From the IMG/VR virus record IMGVR_UViG_3300028829_004004, positions 1 through 64,000 of that record: a stretch of DNA of 64,000 bases; one strand, written 5' to 3'. A model generated the notes under the pieces. The model was not told the DNA's origin and did not search any database. It was given only the letters and a program-made list of their open reading frames with translations. Each line of letters starts with the position of its first letter. The stretch's first letter is position 1. Shown piece after piece: positions 1 to 8,070 of this stretch. The translations under genes and the position numbers were made by a program. The DNA comes from a virus.

Positions 1-3
1 CGA

Positions 4-267
4 ATGACCCCCGTAGACAAAGCCCTCGCTCTAATGAGGAAGGTCACCCACGGGCTGAATGGGATTGCTAACGATCCAGAGGTGGCAAAAAAGACAATCC
101 AGTGTATGTTAGATGAGATGTGTACACTATGCGACGAACTCACAGCAGTAAATCTACACATAACCGCAGAAGAAAGTAAACGCAGAAACAAACTACTGAA
201 CGAGATCAACAAGGGGGACGACGAGCAGTTGAAGATTGCTAAAGCTATCTCCCGAGATTTTCTCTAA
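4..267 (+). CDS. Small hypothetical protein
   Basis: Unrecognised 87-residue protein. It is charged and mostly helical in appearance, with two closely spaced Cys (CTLC) near the middle and a Lys-rich second half; no catalytic motif is visible. It is the first gene of a rightward group and ends 21 bases before the methyltransferase gene. Whether it is the first gene of its operon cannot be told because the window begins here. Confidence 0.6.
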   Translation: MTPVDKALALMRKVTHGLNGIANDPEVAKKTIQCMLDEMCTLCDELTAVNLHITAEESKRRNKLLNEINKGDDEQLKIAKAISRDFL

Positions 268-288
268 CCAACCGTAAAGGAAATAACT

Positions 289-942
289 ATGGACTCCCGC
301 GCACACGTAGGACCTAAGCCACTCTTCGATAAGATCGGAGAACACCAATTTGAAACCCTGCTTCAAGCCGGGGTACGTAAGACCCACAAGGTACTAGACT
401 ATGGGTGTGGTTGCCTACGTCTTGGCAAACACCTAGTCCCTTACCTTCGCAAGGGGAGCTACACTGGGCTTGACGTTGACCAGCAACTCCTTGATGATGG
501 AGTGCAGGAACTGACAGAAACTGTGAACAAAAAGAAGGCACCTACTTTTGTCTTAGGTGACCCTGAAAATTTTGACTCAGTGGAATTGCTGCAACTCTCC
601 GGCCCCTACAATTGGGCTGTGTACCATTCCATCTTTAACCATGCCTCTGTGGCGCAGGTGCAGGCCCTGCTCGCCGCTGCCTCATCCTACCTGAAGGAAG
701 GTGGACAGATCATCGCTACCTTTCTCGGTGGTGATGAGGACTATACGGGGGAGGATTGGAACTACCCACTTGCCCACACCTACACCCCCGAGACCGTTGT
801 GCAGTTGTTCCAGTACGCTGGTTTCACCAACGTAACTCTGCTCCCAGTGGAACATCCCACTGGGCAGACGTGGGTGACTGCTACTAAACCTGTAGAGGCT
901 AAACCTGTAGAGGTAGAGGAGACCACCTCAGAGAACCTGTAA
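289..942 (+). CDS. Class I SAM-dependent methyltransferase
   Basis: Predicted soluble methyltransferase of 217 residues. Residues 36-46 form the glycine-rich SAM-binding loop (LDYGCGCLRLG), and an acidic residue follows the next strand (GLDVD), as in Rossmann-fold methyltransferases. The C-terminus is a Pro/Glu-rich tail with a repeated KPVE motif. The substrate is not evident; small molecules or glycans are as likely as DNA, because no DNA-methyltransferase catalytic motif is seen. An ATG preceded by AAAGGAA fits the start, and a clear terminator follows the gene. Confidence 0.75.
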   Translation: MDSRAHVGPKPLFDKIGEHQFETLLQAGVRKTHKVLDYGCGCLRLGKHLVPYLRKGSYTGLDVDQQLLDDGVQELTETVNKKKAPTFVLGDPENFDSVELLQLSGPYNWAVYHSIFNHASVAQVQALLAAASSYLKEGGQIIATFLGGDEDYTGEDWNYPLAHTYTPETVVQLFQYAGFTNVTLLPVEHPTGQTWVTATKPVEAKPVEVEETTSENL

Positions 943-945
943 TAC

Positions 946-984
946 TAAAAGGGGATGCAGCACTTTGGCTGTGTCCCCTTTTTG
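946..984 (+). terminator. Rho-independent terminator
   Basis: The arms AAAAGGGGA (947-955) and TCCCCTTTTT (974-983) form a stem directly after the methyltransferase gene and end in a T run on the plus strand. This separates that gene from the virion-like gene downstream. Confidence 0.8.
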
Positions 985-988
985 AATC

Positions 989-1002
989 TGCAAACGTTTG
1001 CA
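989..1002. promoter_or_regulatory. Dispersed palindrome site 1 (intergenic)
   Basis: Perfect TGCAAACGTTTGCA. It lies between the terminator at 984 and the start codon at 1065, where an operator would sit. Confidence 0.85.
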
Positions 1003-1064
1003 AATAACAGCACAATCACCAATCTTAGTGACTAAGAGCTAGACTACCACAACACGAGGACAAT

Positions 1065-2420
1065 ATGAGTTTCCAGTTATTCAAGAATTTAGGACAATGG
1101 CTGCGCGGAGAAAACGCGCTGTCACCCACAATCACCGCTGAACTGGCAACCGGATCAGTATCCACAGATAATAGTACTGTGGCGCTACTTGGGCCAGCAG
1201 CTACATTTACAGGTACGGGTGAGCAGAACTTGCTGCCTCACGTAGGTGTCTTTTCCTTTGCAGATGTCGCGGGAACCCTGTACTTCGACTTCTCGGTAGA
1301 CGGGACCAACTGGCATGCATACCCTGTTGCGGGATTCACATGCTCCGCAGGTATCCCTGAGTTCCACACTGCTGTCAAACTGGGCAGGTACTTCCGAGTG
1401 CGCTATGTTAATGGAGCAGGCGGGCAAGCAACCTTCCGGCTATCCACTTACTTCGGTGACAACTTTGTTCCAAGCGTGGCACCCCTGAATCAATCATTGT
1501 CCCCCGACTCTGACGCTACCCTCGTTCGTTCAGTGGCCATAGGGGCAGAGCCTGATGGAACACTCACTAACACTAAGACAGACGGGTTGGGTTTTCAGAC
1601 GGCAACACCCCTGACTAATGGCGAGGTTTATTCAAGTGGGGTGCTAGATCTAAGAAACTATACTCAAGTTGAAACCCATGTACTCTCGGATAAAAACGGC
1701 ACAATCGACATAAGTTTCATCCGGGACTCGGCAGGAACTGACGTACTGCGTACCCTGCAAATTCCGTATGTTGGTGGATCTGGCTTCAAGACTTTCGCCG
1801 CACCTGCTTTCACCCCCTATGTCAAGTATGAATTTACCTGTGATGAGGCAGGGCAGGCCGATTTTTATTATGATACAAAGTTCTTAACTAAGTCTCTGAG
1901 TGCGCAAGTTCTGGGTGTAGACGACTTCATCGCACCCTCCATGGTGACTAACTTGGGCCGGAACATCATAGTGGGGCAAGACGGTGGAGGTACATTCAAG
2001 AACGTGACCACTGTAGAAACCACGAATGATCTGGGCACGTACACCAGTCTGCAAGTGGTCAACGGTGCGCGGCCATCTGAACTCTATGGACGTACTGCGG
2101 TGAGGGTGGTCTCTGACTCTGTTACGGCGGACGGCACACAGTACACGGTAACCGCAGACAAGACGCTCTATGTCACTGACATCATCATGTCGATTGAAGC
2201 TACGACCACTTCACAAGTTGATATCGAGGACGGCACGGCTGGTGGGGGAACGCTGCTCATGCCTTTGCGCATTCCCAACTCAAGTGGACAGTCAAGCGCA
2301 GTAACAGTAGTAGCGCACTCATTCACTGAACCAGTGCCCTTCACAACCGGTATCTACTTTGATATAACCACAGCAGGCACTGTCACCATCAGTAGCTTGA
2401 TAGTTGGCTACGAAGAGTAA
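1065..2420 (+). CDS. Putative virion structural protein
   Basis: A 451-residue protein rich in Thr, Ser, Gly and Val with a beta-sheet character and few charged stretches. The N-terminal third has the pattern of small beta-sandwich domains found in phage virion proteins (FDFSVDGTNWHAY, then GRYFRVRYVNGAG). The C-terminus resembles another jelly-roll-like domain. No signal peptide or enzyme motif is seen. It stands apart from the main leftward structural operon, so it may be an accessory, decoration or baseplate-attached protein. It starts at an ATG after GAGGAC. Confidence 0.6.
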   Translation: MSFQLFKNLGQWLRGENALSPTITAELATGSVSTDNSTVALLGPAATFTGTGEQNLLPHVGVFSFADVAGTLYFDFSVDGTNWHAYPVAGFTCSAGIPEFHTAVKLGRYFRVRYVNGAGGQATFRLSTYFGDNFVPSVAPLNQSLSPDSDATLVRSVAIGAEPDGTLTNTKTDGLGFQTATPLTNGEVYSSGVLDLRNYTQVETHVLSDKNGTIDISFIRDSAGTDVLRTLQIPYVGGSGFKTFAAPAFTPYVKYEFTCDEAGQADFYYDTKFLTKSLSAQVLGVDDFIAPSMVTNLGRNIIVGQDGGGTFKNVTTVETTNDLGTYTSLQVVNGARPSELYGRTAVRVVSDSVTADGTQYTVTADKTLYVTDIIMSIEATTTSQVDIEDGTAGGGTLLMPLRIPNSSGQSSAVTVVAHSFTEPVPFTTGIYFDITTAGTVTISSLIVGYEE

Positions 2421-2434
2421 CATCCTATAACTCT

Positions 2435-2500
2435 GGCTCCCTAAGTTACACATCAACCCAACCTTTGGTCAGGCGGGACGTGGGCTTAGGGAGCCTTCTT
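2435..2500 (+). terminator. Probable terminator, long hairpin
   Basis: Arms GGCTCCCTAAG (2435-2445) and CTTAGGGAGCC (2485-2495) are perfectly complementary over 11 bp, with a loop of about 39 bases, and are followed by TTCTT. The position just after the structural gene fits termination, although the T run is weak and the loop long. Confidence 0.6.
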
Positions 2501-2506
2501 CACTAC

Positions 2507-2520
2507 TGCAAACGTTTGCA
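2507..2520. promoter_or_regulatory. Dispersed palindrome site 2 (intergenic)
   Basis: Perfect 14-bp copy ending 17 bases before the metallophosphoesterase start codon and just upstream of its Shine-Dalgarno sequence. Confidence 0.85.
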
Positions 2521-2537
2521 AATGACAGGAGGTCCAA

Positions 2538-3401
2538 ATGAATTGGTCCGCTGAACAACTCACAAAAGTTACTACCGGAATTACCTTCAGCCTCAAGAGC
2601 CGTAAGGATACGGCCCGCGCACTGCTAATCAGTGACGCGCATTGGGACCACCCCTACTGCGACCGCAAGTTGTATGACAAGCACATACAAGAGGCAGTAG
2701 ATGAGGGAGTCCCTATCCTGTACAATGGGGATACCCTCTGCCTCATGCAAGCTACATCTGACCGCAGACAGAAGAAGGGACAGACACGTGAAGAGCATGA
2801 CGATCAAGACTACTTCCGTTCTGTATGTAAAGATTTCGCTGGCTCCCACGGTACAGCCGCCAACAACATCGCCATGCTCGGGTATGGTAACCATGAGACT
2901 GCTCCACTGAAATGGTGCTCAGTCGATCCTGTGCAACTACTTGCTGACCAGATTGAACTACGCACAGGCAAACGCCCCGTGGTTGGTGGGTATCGCGGCT
3001 GGGTATCCTTCCGTGTAAACCGCGGGAAGCGCCCCATGCACCGAGCTATCAACATGTACTACACACATGGAGCAGGTGGTGGTGGTCCGGTGACCAAAGG
3101 GGTCATCAAAACAAACAGACACAACGCATTCATCGACGGTGCTGACATCGTATGGATGGGCCACATACATGAAGAGTGGCAACTGAATACTCCCATGATT
3201 GCCATCAACAAGAATGGAAAAGAGTCCATGTACAAACGGTGGCATATCTGTACACCCGGATACAAGGAAGAATTCCTCGGGAGTAACCTTGGCTTCCACC
3301 ATGAAGGGGATCGCCCGCCTAAACCTACCGGTGCTAAGTGGTTGACCATCTACCAGAAAGGTGACGAACTCCGCACGGAGATCACACCTACCCGCGACTG
3401 A
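2538..3401 (+). CDS. Calcineurin-like metallophosphoesterase
   Basis: A 287-residue enzyme with the metal-binding blocks of the calcineurin-like phosphoesterase family in order: SDAHWDH near residue 32, NGDT near 63, GNHE at 117-120, THG near 176 and GHIHE near 208. These are the usual Asp, His and Asn ligands for two metal ions. Phage members act on DNA, nucleotides or phosphoproteins; the substrate cannot be named here. AGGAGG about 6 bases upstream decides the ATG at 2538. It is the last rightward gene before a convergent junction. Confidence 0.85.
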   Translation: MNWSAEQLTKVTTGITFSLKSRKDTARALLISDAHWDHPYCDRKLYDKHIQEAVDEGVPILYNGDTLCLMQATSDRRQKKGQTREEHDDQDYFRSVCKDFAGSHGTAANNIAMLGYGNHETAPLKWCSVDPVQLLADQIELRTGKRPVVGGYRGWVSFRVNRGKRPMHRAINMYYTHGAGGGGPVTKGVIKTNRHNAFIDGADIVWMGHIHEEWQLNTPMIAINKNGKESMYKRWHICTPGYKEEFLGSNLGFHHEGDRPPKPTGAKWLTIYQKGDELRTEITPTRD

Positions 3402-3411
3402 TTAACGCCTT

Positions 3412-3479
3412 CCCCCCTAGACCCCTTCTTGCATATCCGCGTATGTGGATCTTGTATAGGACTAGGGGGTTCTTTTTTT
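3412..3479 (+). terminator. Rho-independent terminator
   Basis: CCCCCCTAG (3412-3420) pairs with CTAGGGGG (3462-3469), followed by TTCTTTTTTT. It ends the rightward group at the convergent junction. There is no matching T run for the opposite strand. Confidence 0.7.
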
Positions 3480-3592
3480 GAGGGGTCGCCCTTTTCTCAG
3501 GGCTTCCCCCGCGTGTGTATTACGGATAGGTTGAGAAAATTTTTCCCGCTGCGTGACGTGTAGTCCGCTGGCACTGAGAAGAATTTTTCAAA
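3480..3592. other. Convergent intergenic stretch
   Basis: About 110 bases between the plus-strand terminator and the end of the RuvC-like gene. It holds a short GCCC/GGGC hairpin and A/T-rich blocks (AAAATTTTTCCC and GAATTTTTC). I see no gene and no clear terminator for the leftward operon. Confidence 0.5.
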
Positions 3593-4159
3593 TTATTTTA
3601 GGAGTCTAATTACTGGATCATTCTCTACAGTAATTACTGCGGCGATAGCATCCGCAATGTCCTCGAACTCCCCCTTGAATCCCGTCGTCTTTGACCGGGC
3701 GCTCTTATACTTGTCAGCAACTCCGGGGAACATAGCCGCGATTTCCTTCTGCATCTTGGCCTTACTTGCGTTCGCACATCCACCTACCCTCTTCTTCGAG
3801 TCCTTAGCGGGTACCTCCAAGAGAGGAAGTTCTAGTAGTGCCGTTATGCATGTGACAATAGCCGTAGCAAACGCCATCCCTTTCACCGCGGATGAGGACT
3901 TCCCTCCACCTGAGGGCTGCTCGGACACAACTACTAGTGGCTCGTAGTCATCTATGATAGCCTTGAGCTTATCGGTTATGTGAGCTATGCGGCGGGCGTC
4001 ATCGCTGCTCTTGTAGATGCCCCGCTTCTTATTCTCAGGCTTGGTTTGAATAGCTCCGCTTGCAACTACATCCCAACCCCCTGAGGCCGGGAGCATAATA
4101 CACCACCCAGTGCAAGTAAGGGATGGGTCTAACCCTAGTACAACTAGTGGGTCACTCAT
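3593..4159 (-). CDS. RuvC-like Holliday junction resolvase
   Basis: A 188-residue protein with the RuvC/RNase H-like layout. There is an N-terminal GLDPSLTCTGW strand with the first catalytic Asp, a middle SEQPSGGGKSS segment with a Glu, and a C-terminal EFEDIADAIAAV block with the last acidic pair. The lysine-rich segment SKKRVGG before it resembles the DNA-contact region. It would resolve branched DNA made during recombination or before packaging. It is the last gene of the leftward replication-recombination group. Confidence 0.8.
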   Translation of the reverse strand: MSDPLVVLGLDPSLTCTGWCIMLPASGGWDVVASGAIQTKPENKKRGIYKSSDDARRIAHITDKLKAIIDDYEPLVVVSEQPSGGGKSSSAVKGMAFATAIVTCITALLELPLLEVPAKDSKKRVGGCANASKAKMQKEIAAMFPGVADKYKSARSKTTGFKGEFEDIADAIAAVITVENDPVIRLLK

Positions 4160-4173
4160 TTACGCTCTTACTC

Positions 4174-5028
4174 CTATCTTGTTCCAAAACATTCAAACGC
4201 GAACGGGCACTTACATGCACGCTTGTCCTTCAAAGACAAACACTCCCTCATACTAGGGGGTGGTGGGGTGCCTGCGTCAATCGCCTCCCACAATGTGTGG
4301 ATCTTATCCACAGCCTTGTCCCACAACTCTGGTTCTGCCTTGTAGCTCAAGGTCATCATCTTCTTCGTGTTCATGTTTACGTAGAGGAACACAGTCTCCT
4401 CCATCCCTGTCATGTGCTGGTAGGCACACGCCTGTACACGGTTGTACTCCGGGGGTTGGCGATTACTGATGACGCTCTTGAATGACCACTCATTAGCTGA
4501 CTTGATCTCTAGGTGCTTGAGATCCTCCTCTAAATCATCAGAGGCTTTCACTTCGTCCCCCCTTGCTCCTGCCTCCAAGGCATGGAACACGCTGTTCATG
4601 CGGTTGTTACAGATCAACCCGTCAACATGCCCCGAGAGTTTTAGCTCCTTGTCATATAAGGTATACTCCTCGTAATGGAATGTACCCCCGTCGCATTCAA
4701 CGCAGGCGTCGGGATAGTAACAGTCCTTGTGGGAATGGTGGCAGGTGACACACACCCACTCCCCTTTGAGGAAACCAAGAGGACCAATCACAACTGATTG
4801 TAAGTACTCATGGATGAATGTTCCCAACGTAAAGGTGAAGTCAAGCTCCCGTGTCATCTCTACGTACTTGGCCTCAGGGACTTGGAAGTGTTTGTCCTTG
4901 AAGTACTCCTCCCAGATACACATGTTGAATATCTGGGAGGATCTCACATACTTGGGGGCCTCGAATACTTTCCTCTCCCCCGCAGTCTGCTTGAGAATGC
5001 GGGCAAGTCTCCCAGCCTCACACGCCAT
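4174..5028 (-). CDS. RecB/Cas4-like PD-(D/E)XK nuclease, Fe-S type
   Basis: A 284-residue nuclease of the RecB/Cas4-like superfamily. Motifs in order are an early GTFIHEYLQ helix, GHVDGLI with the metal-binding Asp, LEIKSANEW with the E-x-K pair, and QACAYQ. The C-terminus has Cys in the spacing C-x8-C-x-C-x5-C, which in this family holds an iron-sulfur cluster together with an upstream Cys. A further Cys group (CVTC and CVEC) lies mid-protein. It likely trims DNA ends during recombination. It overlaps the HAD gene by 11 bases. Confidence 0.75.
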   Translation of the reverse strand: MACEAGRLARILKQTAGERKVFEAPKYVRSSQIFNMCIWEEYFKDKHFQVPEAKYVEMTRELDFTFTLGTFIHEYLQSVVIGPLGFLKGEWVCVTCHHSHKDCYYPDACVECDGGTFHYEEYTLYDKELKLSGHVDGLICNNRMNSVFHALEAGARGDEVKASDDLEEDLKHLEIKSANEWSFKSVISNRQPPEYNRVQACAYQHMTGMEETVFLYVNMNTKKMMTLSYKAEPELWDKAVDKIHTLWEAIDAGTPPPPSMRECLSLKDKRACKCPFAFECFGTR

Positions 5029-5407
5029 GAGATGATACCCACTCCTCCAGTAGCTTGCGAGTCCTCTCCCAATCTACTTGGTGGTTAGCATCGAGGGGCA
5101 TACCTAACCCCCGGTCATCAATGTACAGGTTGGCGTAGGCTTTCGGACTACGGGTCCATGCCTCCTGCCCCGGTGTATGGTTAACCCCATAGAGGGTGAT
5201 GCCCCGGTTAGAGAACCAACGTACTGCCTCACGGAGTCCGTCGTCTGACCGCATTGTGAACAAGGTAATATGTGCTCCAATCTCCTCGGTCAACCAGCGA
5301 AGGGTCTCCACTGCTAGAGGGAGGTCGGGGCCTGTCTCAGGGTACCGCTGCTCAACAACAGTGCCATCAAAGTCTAGCCCTATATGGAATTCTGGGTGGT
5401 CATTCAT
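5018..5407 (-). CDS. HAD-like phosphatase
   Basis: A 129-residue protein with the HAD-superfamily motifs: LDFDGT near residue 12 (nucleophile Asp and general acid Asp), FTMRSDD near 50 (motif II Ser/Thr position), and YIDDRGLG near 96 (motif IV acidic pair). The small size, without a cap domain, fits the short BT0820-like members common in phages. The substrate is unknown, probably a phosphorylated metabolite or nucleotide. Confidence 0.7.
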   Translation of the reverse strand: MNDHPEFHIGLDFDGTVVEQRYPETGPDLPLAVETLRWLTEEIGAHITLFTMRSDDGLREAVRWFSNRGITLYGVNHTPGQEAWTRSPKAYANLYIDDRGLGMPLDANHQVDWERTRKLLEEWVSSHGV

Positions 5408-5411
5408 AAAT

Positions 5412-5741
5412 CTAATCTCCTTTCAAGGTGCTGAGTGGGACTACTGCCCACTCGTTCTCAAAGTTCTTGCAGTTGTTGAACACAACTACAATGGCAGGGT
5501 CGCGCGCCTGCCCGTCTGCCTCTGCTTGGATCTTCTGGAGATCCGCTAAGGTAATGCGGAAGGAGTTCATGTCAGTGGACTTTAAGTCTACCAAGAAATC
5601 CTCGAACTTGACATCTCCTTTGAAACCACTGATAGCCCCGGAACAAGGTTGCCGAAACCCTTTGTGCTTCTTAGCGAACTGCTTCTCAGCGTTGTTCACT
5701 TTCTTCTTCCTATTCTCTGGTGCATCAAACCGGAAAGCCAT
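5412..5741 (-). CDS. Putative Hjc-like resolvase/nuclease
   Basis: A 109-residue basic protein. The central segment reads as a minimal PD-(D/E)XK fold: a GAISGFKGDV turn with an Asp, then FLVDLKST giving the D-x-K pair, then a helix with KIQAEAD and a hydrophobic strand. This resembles archaeal Hjc-type junction resolvases. GGGAGGGAG upstream supports the ATG at 5741. It sits among recombination genes, which fits a DNA-processing role, but the family call rests on motif pattern only. Confidence 0.55.
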   Translation of the reverse strand: MAFRFDAPENRKKKVNNAEKQFAKKHKGFRQPCSGAISGFKGDVKFEDFLVDLKSTDMNSFRITLADLQKIQAEADGQARDPAIVVVFNNCKNFENEWAVVPLSTLKGD

Positions 5742-5744
5742 GGT

Positions 5745-6413
5745 TTACTCCCTCCCTAAAAACTTGAGTACCTGTTGTGACGCTGCCCACCCGGCTGACT
5801 CCTTGAAGGTAAGCTCAGGGAACTTCTGCTTGAACACACTAAGGGGATCATGCATGAAGACATCGAAGGATACCTCGCTCCATCGACCGTACTGCAAACG
5901 TTTGCACCACTTCGCCAAGGTCCCCCTATACTTCTCAACTAACTTGGTAGCTCGGTCGTTGGTAAGGAGATCCCGCACTAGGAAGCTATCCAGAATTCGG
6001 TTAAGCCTTCTACGTACATGGACGATGTGACACTTGATCCCCCGAGCTTCTAACTCTCTCACGTATACAGGTAGAGTTAGGGACAACCGAGGGTCTTTGA
6101 TACAGATAGCGGGACTGTCGTAACGATCAAGGATATCCTTCACCTGCTGGTCATACTTTGTCTCCGTCATTAGGTGGCTGAAGTCTGTCTCTAACTCAGA
6201 TAGAACCCAAGTCCCCGCCTCACCAAGGATAGTGTCATTGAGTCGCACTACCCTCTCATCCTCGAAGAACCCTTTGGGGTTGCCGCGGTCTGCGGGGATA
6301 AGGTCCAGCATCTGAACCGGCTCCCCTTTGTAGTGAGCACGGTAGAAAGTACCAGCCAGTGCCGAGGTACCAGACCGACCCACACCTACCAAAAGATAGC
6401 ATACCTCTGTCAT
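5745..6413 (-). CDS. Sulfotransferase-like P-loop protein (copy 1)
   Basis: A 222-residue protein starting with a strand and P-loop-like GVGRSGTSA (residues 10-18), the 5'-phosphosulfate-binding loop of PAPS-dependent sulfotransferases. KDPRLS at 105-110 fits the 3'-phosphate-binding region. It probably moves sulfate from PAPS to a sugar or other acceptor. It overlaps the recA-like gene by 4 bases, so it is translated from the recombination operon. A dispersed palindrome lies inside, coding CKRLQ. Two more sulfotransferase-like genes and an APS kinase lie on the right. Confidence 0.75.
   Translation of the reverse strand: MTEVCYLLVGVGRSGTSALAGTFYRAHYKGEPVQMLDLIPADRGNPKGFFEDERVVRLNDTILGEAGTWVLSELETDFSHLMTETKYDQQVKDILDRYDSPAICIKDPRLSLTLPVYVRELEARGIKCHIVHVRRRLNRILDSFLVRDLLTNDRATKLVEKYRGTLAKWCKRLQYGRWSEVSFDVFMHDPLSVFKQKFPELTFKESAGWAASQQVLKFLGRE
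5893..5906. promoter_or_regulatory. Dispersed palindrome site 3 (in sulfotransferase gene)
   Basis: Perfect 14-bp copy inside a coding region, read as CKRLQ on the minus strand. Confidence 0.8.
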
Positions 6414-7507
6414 GTTAAAGCTCCCACCACAATCGCGTAGAATACTTCGTATGCATCCAAATCATTTTGGAACTCTTTGATTAACCCATCCTTGCCTTTG
6501 GCCGATAGGGTAACCCCCGCCTCGGGTAGGTCGATCTTCCAAACCCCGGCCCCTACTTTGATTAAATCAAGTTTGCGCCCGTACTTGACAAGAGACTCAA
6601 TGTTGTTGATCTCCCCTGCCTCATACGTTGCCAGTAGCTTGCCCGCCTTTCTACTCTCGTAGTCCAAGAGGGCTAGGTGAAAGGTGTACTCCAGCTTAGG
6701 AGTGAACGTCTTGTTCTTGTGGGCAGTGCCATGGATTTCCACGTAAGCTGACTTCGCCTCACCGGGAGCGTCATGTACTTTCGCCTTAGTGTTGCGGAGG
6801 TGAATAGCCGGGTGGAACAGTTGCCCCTTACCACCGGGGAGGGTAGATGGGTCACCAAACATAACACCAATCTTCTCCCGCATTTGGTTTACACAAATGA
6901 GGGCGGGTCCTGTGCCCCGCTTCTCGGTTAACCCGTTGGTCCACTTGCGGAAACCCTTGTTCATCAGTCGCGCATGAAGTCCGGGGTTCTGCTTCTCAGC
7001 CCCATCCTCGATCTCCTTAGAGGGCAGAGTAGCCTCAATACTGTCAAGGATTATGAGGTCAACGGTGTTCTCCCGGATGGCGGTGTCAATCAAATTGATG
7101 GCGTCCTCCCCACAAAGGGGCCACACCACTAAGTTTCCTTCCGGGTCCATCCCATTTTGGATTGCCCACTTGACATCCAGTGACCCTTCCGTCTCTATCC
7201 ATAGAGCCGATCCCGGAATGAACTCCTCGCACTCACATGGGTAACGCTCCTTGCAGGTGTGGCAGTAGTTCACAACCTCAGAGCACGCCCTGAGTAGGAT
7301 GGTTGTTTTCCCGGAGGACTCTGGACCATACACGAGACTCGTGCGGTTGAAGGGCCAGCCACCTCCAAGGGCGAGGTCAAGTTCAAGAGAACCTGAGCGG
7401 AAGCGTTTCAGCTTGGGGATCTTACCTGCCATAGCTGATAACTCCCCGTCATACTTCTTGTTTATACGGTCTCGGAGATTCTTCAACCGTGTCTCTGTGC
7501 TCTCCAC
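6410..7507 (-). CDS. recA: RecA-like recombinase
   Basis: A 365-residue RecA/UvsX-type strand-exchange ATPase. Walker A is GPESSGKTT at 61-69, Walker B is the LIILDS strand, and the loop L1 region follows with RLMNKGFRK. It differs from bacterial RecA by a Cys cluster just after Walker A (Cys at about 82, 85, 91 and 93), which looks like a small zinc knuckle. The start is GTG at 7507; the RBS is weak and the gene is probably coupled to the upstream acidic-protein gene. It would drive recombination-dependent replication and repair. Confidence 0.85.
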   Translation of the reverse strand: MESTETRLKNLRDRINKKYDGELSAMAGKIPKLKRFRSGSLELDLALGGGWPFNRTSLVYGPESSGKTTILLRACSEVVNYCHTCKERYPCECEEFIPGSALWIETEGSLDVKWAIQNGMDPEGNLVVWPLCGEDAINLIDTAIRENTVDLIILDSIEATLPSKEIEDGAEKQNPGLHARLMNKGFRKWTNGLTEKRGTGPALICVNQMREKIGVMFGDPSTLPGGKGQLFHPAIHLRNTKAKVHDAPGEAKSAYVEIHGTAHKNKTFTPKLEYTFHLALLDYESRKAGKLLATYEAGEINNIESLVKYGRKLDLIKVGAGVWKIDLPEAGVTLSAKGKDGLIKEFQNDLDAYEVFYAIVVGALT

Positions 7508-7508
7508 T

Positions 7509-8060
7509 TCAGTTCACCAGTTCCGACATCTCGACTTCCATTAGTGCTGCTACCTTCTCCTTAGCGAAAACCGCGGCAGTGTCAATGTCTTCGACTCTAC
7601 AGGGAGTAGTGATTTCAATGTACACCTTGGCACCATTGTAGTCACCAAGGTTTACCGTGTTACCATAACCAAACCGGACACTCGCAGGGGCATGATTAAC
7701 TGGGGCTACTTCAATGTGGTCTTCATCACTGCTCTCTTCAATGACCTTGCCGTAGTGTGTCTTCTCCCGGTGGGTAGTCACTGTAGCTACTGCCTCTTGG
7801 ACTTCCTGAACTGGCTCGGCCTCTTCTGCCACGGGTTCCTCTTCGGGTTCCTCCGCCACTAGGACAGGAGCAGGGTCAGGTGGGTTGATGACTGCCCCGA
7901 ACTCATCCGTTTCAGGGGGAAGCTCTGGGACGGTGGTCTCTTCTTCCACTGGTGCTTCTTCTACAGTACTTGCCTCGGCCTCTTGCTTCTTACGAAGCTC
8001 TTCTAACCGTTGCAACTTCTTCTGCCGTAATTTCTCTAGGGCTTCTGCTCGTTCTCTCAT
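7509..8060 (-). CDS. Acidic recombination-operon protein, unknown
   Basis: About 183 residues from the ATG at 8060, chosen because AAGGAAG lies just upstream; a GTG at 8087 is the longer alternative. A basic coiled-coil start (LRQKKLQRLEELRKKQ) leads into a long Glu/Pro/Val linker. A compact C-terminal domain of about 60 residues contains NLGDYNGAKVYIEITTPC. The layout suggests a partner protein with a flexible arm, and the position between recA and the helicase suggests a mediator or cofactor. No family is recognised. Confidence 0.6.
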   Translation of the reverse strand: MRERAEALEKLRQKKLQRLEELRKKQEAEASTVEEAPVEEETTVPELPPETDEFGAVINPPDPAPVLVAEEPEEEPVAEEAEPVQEVQEAVATVTTHREKTHYGKVIEESSDEDHIEVAPVNHAPASVRFGYGNTVNLGDYNGAKVYIEITTPCRVEDIDTAAVFAKEKVAALMEVEMSELVN

Positions 8061-8070
8061 GGGGTCTTCC

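Noticed and set aside
5428-6030. Long plus-strand frame
   Set aside because: It runs antisense to the Hjc-like and sulfotransferase genes, which have good motifs and ribosome sites; it has no family pattern.
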